Shown here one piece after another: positions 35,921 through 44,927 of a stretch of 64,000 bases of DNA. The DNA comes from an uncultured Clostridium sp. (GTDB taxonomy: Bacteria > Bacillota > Clostridia > TANB77 > CAG-508): contig URYN01000004.1 of NCBI GenBank assembly GCA_900552135.1, forward strand, positions 73,955 to 137,954, written 5' to 3'. The notes under the pieces are model-generated. The model worked only from the letters and a program-made list of their open reading frames with translations, made no database searches and was not told where the DNA came from. The first letter of the stretch is position 1. Every line of letters starts with the position of its first letter. Both the position numbers and the translations under genes were made by a program.

Positions 35921-36847
35921 CTATTTAGATGCAGAACGTCTTTTGTTTTGTTGGTGTTTTGTGAAAATTATTGCAAATATTATAGTTAGTACTAAAAATA
36001 TCGATGCCAAAGACAAATAAATATTACTTTGTATATTATTCGGTTGATTGTTAATCTCAGTTATTTCTGCATATTCCTGTCCTGTTACATTACTTGCAAC
36101 ATCTTCATTTATATTATTGCTTAACTCATTTTTATTTTCCATCTGAGAATCTTGTATTGAATCTGTGGAATCGTTGGTTTTAGAGTTTTCCGATATTGAT
36201 GTTGTATTCTCCTTAACCATATTATTCTGTGATTGCTCCGTGTTTGTTTTAGATATATCTCTTTTTTGGTTTCTTACAGAACTAATATATAATGTTAGTG
36301 CTACAATAAACATGCTGATATTTCCAAGTATTAGTTTCAGGCTATTTAACGCCTTGTAATATCTCCATTGAACGGTTCCGATTGGTTCATTCAGAATTCT
36401 AGCTATCTCTTTAAAAGACAATTCTCCAACTATTTTTAACGATACAATTTCTTTTTCTTTAAGTGATAATCCACTTATTATTTTGTTGTATTTTTCTGTA
36501 TCTACAATATCTTGAAGTTCTTTGCATTCTTTGCCTGTGTCTATGTTGTAGGCTTCCTCTAATGAAATATAAGTATTTTCTTTTCTCAGAAATGTAAGTG
36601 CTTCATTCTTCGTAACAGCATATAACCAAGTTGCTTCTTTTGAACTTGGTAACTGTTCTGTCTTTAAATTACATATCTTAGCAAAAACAGTTTGCATCAC
36701 ATCTTCACTATTTTCTTTGTTTTTCAATATAGAAAATGCAATTTTATAAACCAATTGATTATAATTTTTATATAGAATTTCAAATTGTGAATTATTACCT
36801 TTTCGCATTTCTGAAAATATTTTGTGTAACTCTTGCTTATCTATCAT
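35921..36847 (-). CDS. ECF-type sigma factor fused to two membrane helices
   Basis: 308 residues from ATG 36847, chosen for the AGGAAAAATT site; a longer frame to 36922 lacks one. Sigma region 2 spans about 12-80 (YNQLVYKIAFSILKNKENSEDVMQTVF, ATWLYAVTKNEALTFLR). Region 4 spans about 120-172 (LSLKEKEIVSLKIVGELSFKEIARILNEPIGTVQWRYYKAL). A membrane helix then follows (about 177-193), a Ser/Thr/Asn-rich linker of about 85 residues, a second helix (about 276-295) and a basic tail. The sigma domains would sit in the cytoplasm tethered to the membrane, with the linker outside. No anti-sigma gene is adjacent; the fused part may play that role. Confidence 0.85.
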   Translation of the reverse strand: MIDKQELHKIFSEMRKGNNSQFEILYKNYNQLVYKIAFSILKNKENSEDVMQTVFAKICNLKTEQLPSSKEATWLYAVTKNEALTFLRKENTYISLEEAYNIDTGKECKELQDIVDTEKYNKIISGLSLKEKEIVSLKIVGELSFKEIARILNEPIGTVQWRYYKALNSLKLILGNISMFIVALTLYISSVRNQKRDISKTNTEQSQNNMVKENTTSISENSKTNDSTDSIQDSQMENKNELSNNINEDVASNVTGQEYAEITEINNQPNNIQSNIYLSLASIFLVLTIIFAIIFTKHQQNKRRSASK

Positions 36848-36924
36848 AATTTTTCCTTTTTTTATTCTATTATAATTATAGCTTTTGCAACTTGTCAATA
36901 ACTCGACAATAGTATTTTCCATTG

Positions 36925-37467
36925 TTATTTATTCTTTGATAATTCATAATAATTATAAAAATATGGTACTACAGTCAATGAACACAAACTTAATAAAATT
37001 TTTCCTGATGAAAAAAATGATGTTTGTATCATTTGGAAAGCAAAACCAACTATTATTGCAATTGAATACACCTTATTATTTATAAAGTGCGACTTTTTTA
37101 GTAATATGTTGAAAAAGTACATTATCGAAATAACATTTACGATAATTCCAATAAACTCATCTGTATTACCAATTCCATAATCTAATCTTGCAATAGCCAT
37201 TATCATATCAAAAACTGTTTGTATTATTAGTGTTATAATTAATACATAATTTGCTACCTTAATATTAACATTCTCTTTGTGCATTTTTAATAGTGCCATC
37301 GTAAAATATATTGCAAATCCAATTACACTTGTTTGGTACAAGATTATTGAAATAAAGGCACCTCCAAAATAAAAAATTAAGTAATAAGCTAATAATATTA
37401 CACTTCCAACAAATGCTAATATTGTTGTTTTGTTGTTATCTTGCAAAAATTCTTTTATTTTTTTCAT
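36925..37467 (-). CDS. Small multi-spanning membrane protein of unknown function
   Basis: 180 residues from ATG 37467, with GGAG seven bases upstream; the in-frame ATG four codons earlier overlaps that site. Five or six hydrophobic helices follow an N-terminal basic start (MKKIKEFLQDNNKTT). I recognise no motif. It precedes the tethered sigma factor gene on the same strand by 77 bases and could be its sensor or target. Confidence 0.7.
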   Translation of the reverse strand: MKKIKEFLQDNNKTTILAFVGSVILLAYYLIFYFGGAFISIILYQTSVIGFAIYFTMALLKMHKENVNIKVANYVLIITLIIQTVFDMIMAIARLDYGIGNTDEFIGIIVNVISIMYFFNILLKKSHFINNKVYSIAIIVGFAFQMIQTSFFSSGKILLSLCSLTVVPYFYNYYELSKNK

Positions 37468-37702
37468 TTTAATCTCCATCTATTTTTTATTTAATTTATC
37501 ACAATATTTCTCATTTAGCAATGTAATTGTGCGAATTAATAGCAGACACTATATAAATTTTTCCATGTATTCTATTAAAAACAATGGTTTTCTATATTTA
37601 CTTTCTTTCCATTCTTTTAGTTTTTCTATTATAAACCTCTCCAAAATAATCATCTCCTATTAATAATATACTTCATGTTTTTTCCAATATTTTCTACTTT
37701 AT

Positions 37703-37731
37703 TTGACATTATAGAAAATCTACTGTATTAT
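37703..37731 (+). promoter_or_regulatory. Sigma-A promoter of the FxLYD-like protein gene
   Basis: TTGACA (37703-37708), a 17-base spacer and TATTAT (37726-37731) lie 27 bases before ATG 37758, which has an AAAGGGGG binding site. The preceding 200 bases hold no gene. Confidence 0.7.
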
Positions 37732-37757
37732 ATATACTGTTCAAAGGGGGCTTAAAC

Positions 37758-38291
37758 ATGAGTAAAGGAAGACATTCTGCTAATAATTCTTCAAATAATA
37801 GCAGTCACAAATTTAATATTTTACCTGTATTTATTTTTTTGATTATTGTAATTATTTTGTTATCATTATATCATTTTAGAGATTCTATATATACTTTTTT
37901 TAATAGCCAAAATAGTAAAAACATCTCGTCAAAAGTTGAAAATACCATATTTTCAAATGAAACTCTTAATGAAGTTAATATTGAGAATTTAGAAGTTGTT
38001 GAGGAAACCACAAATACTGTAGAAAATTTAGAGTACTTAGAAATAAAAAATTTTCAAATAGACACATCAAATCCAAACCAAACTAAGGTATCTGTATTTT
38101 TAGATAATACTTCTGCAGAAGATATCTCTGATTTGCATTTAACTGTAACATTACTTGATGAAAACCATTCTGACATTGTATCATTTGATACTTATGTAAG
38201 CAAAGTTCTTTCCCATAGTACTAAAAAAATAAATATAAATTCTAAAGAAAATCTTACGAATGCAAAACATATAAAAATAACAAAAAATTAA
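37758..38291 (+). CDS. Membrane-anchored protein with FxLYD-like domain
   Basis: 177 residues. A Ser/Asn-rich cytoplasmic start is followed by one membrane helix (about 21-42, ILPVFIFLIIVIILLSLYHF). A linker and a C-terminal beta domain come next: LEIKNFQIDTSNPNQTKVSVFLDNTSAEDISDLHLTVTLLDENHSDIVSF. That strand pattern is typical of FxLYD/DUF3426-like extracytoplasmic domains, which have no known activity. It has its own promoter and terminator, a single-gene plus-strand unit. Confidence 0.75.
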   Translation: MSKGRHSANNSSNNSSHKFNILPVFIFLIIVIILLSLYHFRDSIYTFFNSQNSKNISSKVENTIFSNETLNEVNIENLEVVEETTNTVENLEYLEIKNFQIDTSNPNQTKVSVFLDNTSAEDISDLHLTVTLLDENHSDIVSFDTYVSKVLSHSTKKININSKENLTNAKHIKITKN

Positions 38292-38297
38292 ATTATA

Positions 38298-38330
38298 GCC
38301 ACTGATATTTCAGTGGTTCCATTATTTTTA
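38298..38330 (+). terminator. Rho-independent terminator
   Basis: Stem GCCACTG/CAGTGGT (38298-38317) with a six-base loop, followed by the T-rich CCATTATTTTTA, just after the FxLYD-like gene. Confidence 0.75.
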
Positions 38331-38381
38331 CTATATATTTTAAATAACATCATATGACTCAAAATGTTCCTTAACACAAAT

Positions 38382-38412
38382 AAAACCTATCAACTTAAAA
38401 TTGATAGGTTTT
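38382..38412 (-). terminator. Bidirectional terminator behind the adhesin operon
   Basis: AAAACCTATCAA pairs perfectly with TTGATAGGTTTT across a seven-base loop. It lies about 30 bases after the stop of the adhesin gene and has A/T-rich flanks on both sides. Confidence 0.75.
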
Positions 38413-38440
38413 ATTATTTTGTAAAATATTATATTTTACA

Positions 38441-41400
38441 TTATCTTTCTACATAGCACTGTATAACAATGTCATTTGTAGTTACTTTAGTATGGCCTTC
38501 AACTGCGTTCCATGCATTTATATCCCATGTTAGTGTTTTTGTTGTAGAATCGTATGTTAATCCGTTGTTTGGCAAACTTGTGCATGTAAATAATGTTGTA
38601 CCTTTATAAGTTACTGTTATTGGATTATCAGCATCTACTACTAAAGGATTTGATAATGTAGTTGTATATTTTCCGTTTACTGTGTCTATTGGGTCTTTTG
38701 TTGTATTTTGATCCAATATATTAGTAAAGTTTTCAACTAATGAGTCTATACTATTTGATGTGTAAACAGTATTATTTGATGACATTGCTTTTAACAATTT
38801 TTCTGCTCCCTTTTCAGTTCCAAACTGGATTGAATAAAATTCTGTTGTTATTGGATTTCCTTTAATTTCTGAAGCTTGATTTCTTAATCCTTCATAATTA
38901 TTACTACTAGAATTTCCTGAATAACTTGTTGTTGGAGCACCATCAGATAATAATATTACTACGTTAGAATTTTCAGAATGATTATCCTTTAAGTCCCCTA
39001 TAGTTGTTTTTGTTAAATCTAATGCAGCTGATACATTTGTTCCAAGTCCCCCATCCGGATTCTCAGCTGGTAACGATATATTATTTATTTCGTTTACCAA
39101 TGCACCGTAGTTAGTTTTATCTGCAAATCCAAGTTTTGAAGTTCCTGAATATGGAATTGCAACTTTTTGTTCTTCCCATTTAGAATACCAAACTCCATCT
39201 ATCTTTTTACAATTCCAATGTAGATGCCATCTATCATTATCAGTGCATCTTTCTGTTCCCACATATTTAATAGTAGTTAATGGATTTGCCGTGTTAAACG
39301 TTAATACTGTTACTGTAACTTTAGATTCTGGATCCTTTTTATATATAGAGTTTATGAATTTTGTTGCAGCTGTTTTTGCAGCATCTAATCGCGTTGTTAC
39401 ATTATCAGACACTTTCTTTTCTTGCATACTATAAGATAAGTCCATTACAAGTACAATATTCACAGCGTCTTTTCCAGTTGTTCCTTTTTTAACTTCTTTT
39501 ACTGCAGCTTTTAATTCAGATACAGTTGTTGTTACAGTATTACTATTTCCACTCGTTGTGCCACCTAAATTTGCAGTGTTTGAAATTGTTCTTCCTATTG
39601 TGTTAGCACTAACTGTTGCATCAAATTCTAGTGTTATACTTGAATTCTTTGTTATTGTCAAGTTGTTCCATTCAACATTTCCTTCATTTAGATTTCCATT
39701 GTGAGTTATATTTCTAACATTTTCTAGTCCCTCTGGAATTGGATCTGTTATATTTATTCCTGAAGCATCTACCAATCCTCTAGTTTCTGTAACTTTAATT
39801 GTATAGTGTAATGTATCTCCAACTTTTACTGCAGTTTCATTTACTTTCTTGCTTATTGTTACATTTGGTGTGCCATAATATATATTAATGTAATTTGATC
39901 CTGTGCCAATTACAAGAAGTGCTTCTTTTGTTCTATTAGAAGATTCTTTGTTATACTCAGTATATCTGCCTTGATTTTTAGTTGTATACTCATTTATTTT
40001 CTCTTCATATAAAGCTTCAAATTCTTCAGCTTTATTTTCGTCTTCAACTCCATTATAGAAATAATGTACTGTATACTTATAAGTATTTCTTGTATAATAC
40101 AATTTTAATACTAATTGACCATCGCCTGTTATTGTTCCAGCTGTCTTTGTTCCTTCTACTGTTGAATCATATGTGAATCCTGGATATTGTTTTGGTGTTG
40201 CTGTTGCTGTTGTGTCTGTTGTTCCTGCTAATGTTTCTGTATCTTTTAATGTGAATTTTTCACCATCTAATTCTTCTAAGTTTTCTAAGTAATGCTCTAC
40301 TTTGTATTCTGTATTATCATTTGCTTTAAAGCTTCCTTTGATTACTACATTGCTTGCTGGCATTGTGAAATCTTTTTTATCCCAACCACTAAATGTGTAT
40401 CCTGGTGCTGTTGCATCTTCTGCTACTGTTACACTTGCTCCATATTTATATGTTGCTTCTGCTGGTGTCTTACTTGCTCCTGTTGGAACTTTTCCCTCAT
40501 ATTCATATGTTACTTTGTAACTGTTTCTTGTATAATACAAATTTAATACTAATTGACCATCACCTGTTACTGTTCCAGATGTCTTTGTTCCATCTACATT
40601 TTCATTAAATGTGAATCCTGGATATTGTTTTGGTGTTGCCGTTGCTGTTGTATCTGTTGTTCCTGCTAATGTTTCTGTATCTTTTAATGTAAATGCTTTA
40701 CCATCTAAGTCTTCTAAGTAATGCTCTACTTTGTATTGTGTATTATCATTTGCTGTAAAATGTCCCTTGATTACTACATCACTTGCTGGCATTGGGAAGT
40801 CTTCATGATCCCATCCACTAAATGTATATCCTGGTGCTGTTGCATCTTCTGCTACTGTTACACTTGCTCCATATTTATATGTTGCTTCTGCTGGTGTCTT
40901 ACTTGCTCCTGTTGGAACTTTTCCCTCATATTCATATGTTACTTTGTAACTGTTTCTTGTATAATATACTGTTGCTATATTATTTGTTGTGTCTATTTTT
41001 ATTTTTTCTTTATCTTGACGTACATATGTGTAGCCTTCAAAAGTTTCCTTAGTTACATCTATTTCTTCTTCGTATTTTGCTTCTCCTGTTGTTGTCTTTA
41101 ATATATTTGTTTCATTACCTTCTTCTACGTATTTTATTGTATAGCTGTAACTATTTCTTGTATAATATAATTTTACAACTAAATTATTATTATCTGGTAC
41201 TGTAGCATCTTTGTTTTCTGTCTTGCTATCATCAAATGTAAATCCTTCGTAGTTATTATTCTTGTAATTTACCTTAGTTCCTATCTCAACATTTTCACTA
41301 ACTACTGTATCTTTGTCAACTTTTGAATATGTTCCATCAAGATTTTCAGTATAGTGTTCAACTGTATAATGATGTTTTACAGCTGTTTCTGGTTCTTCTG

Positions 41401-43015
41401 GTATTTTATTATCATCAACATAAGCCTTGTTTTTTATTACACTCGTGTTATCTTCAACAACAACTTCCAATGTTAATTCAACTGATTTTCCAGCTTTTAC
41501 TTCTACATTTTTCCAAGTCATTGTATTGGTTTCCAAGTCGTATCCATCTGTTGTTGCTACTTTTATTTTTGTACCTTCTGGTATAGCATCTGTTACAGTT
41601 ACTTTTCCATCACCATTTCCACTATTTATTAATTTTATTGTATATGTTAATGTATCTCCAACATTTGCAACATCACTACTTACTTTTTTCTCTCCTGTAA
41701 TATTTGCAACTTTTATTTCAACTTCTTCTGTTGGTGTGTTTCCAACTGTTGCAGTATTGCTTACTGATTTTACAACTTCTCCTGCTGTTGTTTTTTCATT
41801 TACAACAACGTCAAAGCTTACAGAAACCTCTCCTTTTGCAGGTACAACTACGTTATTCCATGTAATTGTTCCATTTTCTTTATCAAAGTTTCCTTTTTCT
41901 GTTATTGTTCCATCTACAAAAGATGTTCCGTCTGGAATGCTATCTTTTATTACTGTTGTTCCATCAACTTCTGTTGTGTTTTTTGCAGTAATTGTGTATC
42001 TAATTGTTTCTCCAACTTTTGCATCTCTGTTTTCTAGAACTTCTTCTTTGTCTACTATTGTAACAACTTGTGCTGTTTTGTTTGCTGTTATTACTGGAGT
42101 TTTTGTTTCTGGTGTTTTTTCTCCATTTACTTTTGCTATGTTGTTAATTAAATCTATAGAGTCTGTTGTAACTACTACTTTGAATGATACTGTTACAGTT
42201 TTTCCTGCTTTTATATCGTTTTTCCATACAATTTTTCCGTCATTGTTTAGTGCCCCACCTTCTGAAACAAAAGTAAGTTCTGTTCCTTCTGGTATTGAAT
42301 CTATTGTACGGATTCCGTTTGTGTCTTCGTTACCTTTATTTGTTATTTTTATAACATAAGTGATTGTTTCACCTTTTTGTACTGCTGTATTTACTGGTAG
42401 TTCTTCTAAAGAATCCCCATCTAAATAAGCATATTTTTGTAAGTCCAGGTCTGGTTTATGTACTTTTAATTTTGATGCTGCTGTATATGCTGCAACGCTT
42501 ATTGGGCTCCATCCTATTTCTGTGTTTTGTTCAACTAATACATTGTCTCTTCCTGGTATTACTGTTGTTTGTGTATAGTCTTGGTTTGGAACGTTTGCTC
42601 CATTGTTTCCTGTTGTTGTAGTTCCAGTTGTTGTTCCAGCATTTGCTCCTGTGTTTGATCCATTGGCACCGTTTGTACCAGTAGTTCCACCATTTGTGGT
42701 ACTACCATTGTTTCCATTATTGTTTGAATCTGCTGGGTTTGTGTTATCTCCTACTTCTGGTAATGTAGTTCCATTATTGTTTTGGTCATCACCATTGTTT
42801 TGGTCTCCATTATTTGGTAAGCCTGCATTTGCTCCATCATTTTGTGATGTTGATGTACCATCATCTGTCATTGCGGCTGCTGCATCTTGGTTACCTTTTA
42901 CGAAGGCAACTGTACCAACAATTGCTGCTATTAATAGAACTACTGCTACGCTTATAATTATAATGGTTTTCTTACTCCTATAATTAATTTTCGCTTTCAA
43001 TTTTTTTACCCCCAT
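38441..43015 (-). CDS. Giant repeat-rich surface adhesin with VWA domain
   Basis: 1524 residues. A basic start and one membrane helix (about 16-38) suggest an uncleaved signal anchor. An Asn/Gly/Thr-rich stalk base follows (45-150). Three DUF11-type repeats occupy about 180-550 (VGETIRYTITAKN, VGDTLTYTIKLIN). MucBP-like repeats alternate with two SHIRT-like repeats over about 550-1058. A fourth DUF11 repeat lies at 1059-1185, and a von Willebrand A domain from about 1186 has the metal site MDLSYS and ILLSDGAP, with an inserted Cys/Trp-rich loop. The C terminus has no LPXTG or membrane helix. ATG 43015 lacks a binding site; GGGGG followed eight bases later by TTG 43000 may be the true start. 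A sortase gene lies nine bases upstream. Confidence 0.9.
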   Translation of the reverse strand: MGVKKLKAKINYRSKKTIIIISVAVVLLIAAIVGTVAFVKGNQDAAAAMTDDGTSTSQNDGANAGLPNNGDQNNGDDQNNNGTTLPEVGDNTNPADSNNNGNNGSTTNGGTTGTNGANGSNTGANAGTTTGTTTTGNNGANVPNQDYTQTTVIPGRDNVLVEQNTEIGWSPISVAAYTAASKLKVHKPDLDLQKYAYLDGDSLEELPVNTAVQKGETITYVIKITNKGNEDTNGIRTIDSIPEGTELTFVSEGGALNNDGKIVWKNDIKAGKTVTVSFKVVVTTDSIDLINNIAKVNGEKTPETKTPVITANKTAQVVTIVDKEEVLENRDAKVGETIRYTITAKNTTEVDGTTVIKDSIPDGTSFVDGTITEKGNFDKENGTITWNNVVVPAKGEVSVSFDVVVNEKTTAGEVVKSVSNTATVGNTPTEEVEIKVANITGEKKVSSDVANVGDTLTYTIKLINSGNGDGKVTVTDAIPEGTKIKVATTDGYDLETNTMTWKNVEVKAGKSVELTLEVVVEDNTSVIKNKAYVDDNKIPEEPETAVKHHYTVEHYTENLDGTYSKVDKDTVVSENVEIGTKVNYKNNNYEGFTFDDSKTENKDATVPDNNNLVVKLYYTRNSYSYTIKYVEEGNETNILKTTTGEAKYEEEIDVTKETFEGYTYVRQDKEKIKIDTTNNIATVYYTRNSYKVTYEYEGKVPTGASKTPAEATYKYGASVTVAEDATAPGYTFSGWDHEDFPMPASDVVIKGHFTANDNTQYKVEHYLEDLDGKAFTLKDTETLAGTTDTTATATPKQYPGFTFNENVDGTKTSGTVTGDGQLVLNLYYTRNSYKVTYEYEGKVPTGASKTPAEATYKYGASVTVAEDATAPGYTFSGWDKKDFTMPASNVVIKGSFKANDNTEYKVEHYLENLEELDGEKFTLKDTETLAGTTDTTATATPKQYPGFTYDSTVEGTKTAGTITGDGQLVLKLYYTRNTYKYTVHYFYNGVEDENKAEEFEALYEEKINEYTTKNQGRYTEYNKESSNRTKEALLVIGTGSNYINIYYGTPNVTISKKVNETAVKVGDTLHYTIKVTETRGLVDASGINITDPIPEGLENVRNITHNGNLNEGNVEWNNLTITKNSSITLEFDATVSANTIGRTISNTANLGGTTSGNSNTVTTTVSELKAAVKEVKKGTTGKDAVNIVLVMDLSYSMQEKKVSDNVTTRLDAAKTAATKFINSIYKKDPESKVTVTVLTFNTANPLTTIKYVGTERCTDNDRWHLHWNCKKIDGVWYSKWEEQKVAIPYSGTSKLGFADKTNYGALVNEINNISLPAENPDGGLGTNVSAALDLTKTTIGDLKDNHSENSNVVILLSDGAPTTSYSGNSSSNNYEGLRNQASEIKGNPITTEFYSIQFGTEKGAEKLLKAMSSNNTVYTSNSIDSLVENFTNILDQNTTKDPIDTVNGKYTTTLSNPLVVDADNPITVTYKGTTLFTCTSLPNNGLTYDSTTKTLTWDINAWNAVEGHTKVTTNDIVIQCYVER
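40086..40952 (-). repeat. Two near-identical 429-438 bp tandem repeats in the adhesin gene
   Basis: Units 40086-40523 and 40524-40952 encode the SHIRT-like plus MucBP-like module (YKVTYEYEGKVPTGASK to LYYTRN). They differ by nine bases, three codons in LENLEELDG versus LEDLDG, and by scattered substitutions. Stretches of more than 130 bases are identical, pointing to recent duplication or ongoing gene conversion. Confidence 0.9.
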
Positions 43016-43023
43016 ATTTTAAA

Positions 43024-43611
43024 TTATAAAATTTGTCTTGCTTTAGTTACTAATCTATTCTTATGTCCGTTTGTACACGTTATTAAAGTGACTTCTCTAG
43101 TTCCGCTTTCCACACTTTCTACACAACTTACATCGTCTGGATCTATTGAGTATATTTTAAATACTTCATATTCAATAGTTTCATTTTTTAGGTTTGTTAA
43201 TTTTATTTTGTCACCTATTTGTAAGTATTTTGTTTTTCCAAACATTGTGCCATCTTTATTATTGTGACCTGCTACTGTGTAGTTTCCAATCTCGTTTGCT
43301 TGTGGTCCCCAGAACTTTGTTATAGAAACCTTCATTGTTTCTTCGTTCGTGTGGTCAATTATAGGATACTTGATATTTATTTTTGGAATTTCTATTATTC
43401 CTTCTACCTTGTATCCTTTAAATTCTAACTCCGGCAAACTTTCAGATTGCTGTGTTTCTTCTTTATTTAACTTTTCCTCTATTGTTTCAAGTGAGGCCGA
43501 AACCTCTTTTTCGTTTAAATAATTGCCACCATATCTTATAACAATCATTGCTATTACTACGATTAACGCTACAATTAATACGGCAATTATAAGATTATAG
43601 ACCTTTTTCAT
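43024..43611 (-). CDS. Sortase, class D-like
   Basis: 195 residues. One N-terminal membrane helix (about 7-25) is followed by EGIIEIPKINIKYPII, the early sortase strand. The catalytic His is in VAGHNNKDGTMFGK, the Cys in VTLITCTNGHK and the Arg in NRLVTKA. TLITC-T-x-G-x-x-R is the class D/E pattern. It lies between an LPVTF-ending surface protein upstream and the giant adhesin downstream, two and eight bases away, so it probably anchors or joins them. Confidence 0.92.
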   Translation of the reverse strand: MKKVYNLIIAVLIVALIVVIAMIVIRYGGNYLNEKEVSASLETIEEKLNKEETQQSESLPELEFKGYKVEGIIEIPKINIKYPIIDHTNEETMKVSITKFWGPQANEIGNYTVAGHNNKDGTMFGKTKYLQIGDKIKLTNLKNETIEYEVFKIYSIDPDDVSCVESVESGTREVTLITCTNGHKNRLVTKARQIL

Positions 43612-43613
43612 AA

Positions 43614-44654
43614 CTATTTGTTCTCATCTTTTTTATTAGATTTTATTCTTATAAATACAAATATTGCTAGTGCAATAACTATAATTCCTAATACTGTGAA
43701 TAAAATTGCTCCATTATCAAATGTTACTGGTAGCTTAACAGTTTCTGTTATTACTTTATCTTCTTCTTTAACACGTTTTTCTTCATAATCATATTTACTT
43801 ACTAATAATTTTGCATCAACTGTTGTTTGTTGTCCATTTTCTTCTTTGATATATGCGATGTATTTATCTCCAGTTCTTGCTGTCTCTGGTTGAAGTATTT
43901 CTGAATTTTCAACTTCTGTCCAGTCACTTTCTGCAGGAGTTAATTTCTCGTATAATTCATAGAATCTTTTTTCTGCTGATAGATTTTCATAAGTATCTTT
44001 GCTTTTTCCCATTGTTTCAGCTAGGTTATACATTTCTGTTGCATCTGCATTTTCATCAGATACTTTAATTAAACTGTAGTAATATTTTGAATCTTTCTTT
44101 TCTTTTACTACTATTTTTCCAGTTCTTACTGTAGTTGTTATTCCTTCTACTACTGGATTTGTTACTTGTTCTTGTGTTGTATCTATTGCTATTCTATCTG
44201 TTGATTCATTTGCTTTAGTAGTTGTATTTACTACTGCAATCATTTTCTCAGTTAGTGCATCACTTAAATCGATTTTTTCTGCTTTAATTACTGTTTTATC
44301 ATCAGCATCTTTTACCCAAATATAAGCTACTAGACTTGTTGGATTTTTTCCAAATATACCTTCAAATGAAGTTTCATCTATGTAAGCTACATTTAGTGCT
44401 TCTCCTGATGATGCAGGTTGATCTTTTGCAGAATTTACAAAGTTTAATTCTGTTTCTACTGCTTTGTCGTTTTTGCTAATTGCGAATTGAAAATCTTTTT
44501 TGCAGAATTCTTTAAAATAAATTAAGTATTCATTATTAGAATTCTTTAAAATTACTTTTTCATTAGTTGTTGCTAGTACAGGTACACTAGCCATAGCGAT
44601 TATCATTATTGCTAATAATAATACTGATGTGATTTTTTTAATTTTAGTTTCCAT
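43614..44654 (-). CDS. Surface protein with LPVTF sorting signal
   Basis: 346 residues from ATG 44654, preceded by AAGGAAAGAAAG; a longer frame to 44717 has no site. A signal peptide (about 1-28, ending VPVLATTNEK) leads an all-beta/helical body with no motif I know. The end reads KLPVTFDNGAILFTVLGIIVIALAIFVF plus a basic tail, a sortase signal with F in place of G. It is the first gene of the adhesin-sortase operon and could be a shaft or base subunit to which the adhesin attaches. Confidence 0.85.
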   Translation of the reverse strand: METKIKKITSVLLLAIMIIAMASVPVLATTNEKVILKNSNNEYLIYFKEFCKKDFQFAISKNDKAVETELNFVNSAKDQPASSGEALNVAYIDETSFEGIFGKNPTSLVAYIWVKDADDKTVIKAEKIDLSDALTEKMIAVVNTTTKANESTDRIAIDTTQEQVTNPVVEGITTTVRTGKIVVKEKKDSKYYYSLIKVSDENADATEMYNLAETMGKSKDTYENLSAEKRFYELYEKLTPAESDWTEVENSEILQPETARTGDKYIAYIKEENGQQTTVDAKLLVSKYDYEEKRVKEEDKVITETVKLPVTFDNGAILFTVLGIIVIALAIFVFIRIKSNKKDENK

Positions 44655-44867
44655 CTTTCTTTCCTTTCCCAATTTATTTTGCACAGACATTATATAACAG
44701 AACATGGAAATAGTCAATCATAATTTTACAAAAATTACCCATTTCCGTAGGATTTTAGCAAATCTAGCTATCTTTTCCGTATTTTCTAATCTTTTCCATA
44801 TTAGTAGACATAATTTGTTGTGTTTTTTCTTCTACTTTGTCATTATTTCTGTTTTTATCTTTTTTTC

Positions 44868-44896
44868 TTGACTTTTGTTTTTGCTATGGTTATAAT
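44868..44896 (+). promoter_or_regulatory. Strong sigma-A promoter of the frameshifted plus-strand gene
   Basis: TTGACT (44868-44873), a 17-base spacer and TATAAT (44891-44896) precede an AAAGGA binding site and ATG 44928. Only one base departs from consensus. Confidence 0.75.
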
Positions 44897-44927
44897 CAAT
44901 TTAAATCAAAAGAAAGGATTCAAATTA

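Noticed and set aside
41427..42359. 310-codon plus-strand frame opposite the adhesin gene
   Set aside because: It is antisense to Thr/Val/Asn-rich repeats whose codon bias removes stops on the other strand. The product is a low-complexity Ser/Thr/Phe string with no ribosome binding site.
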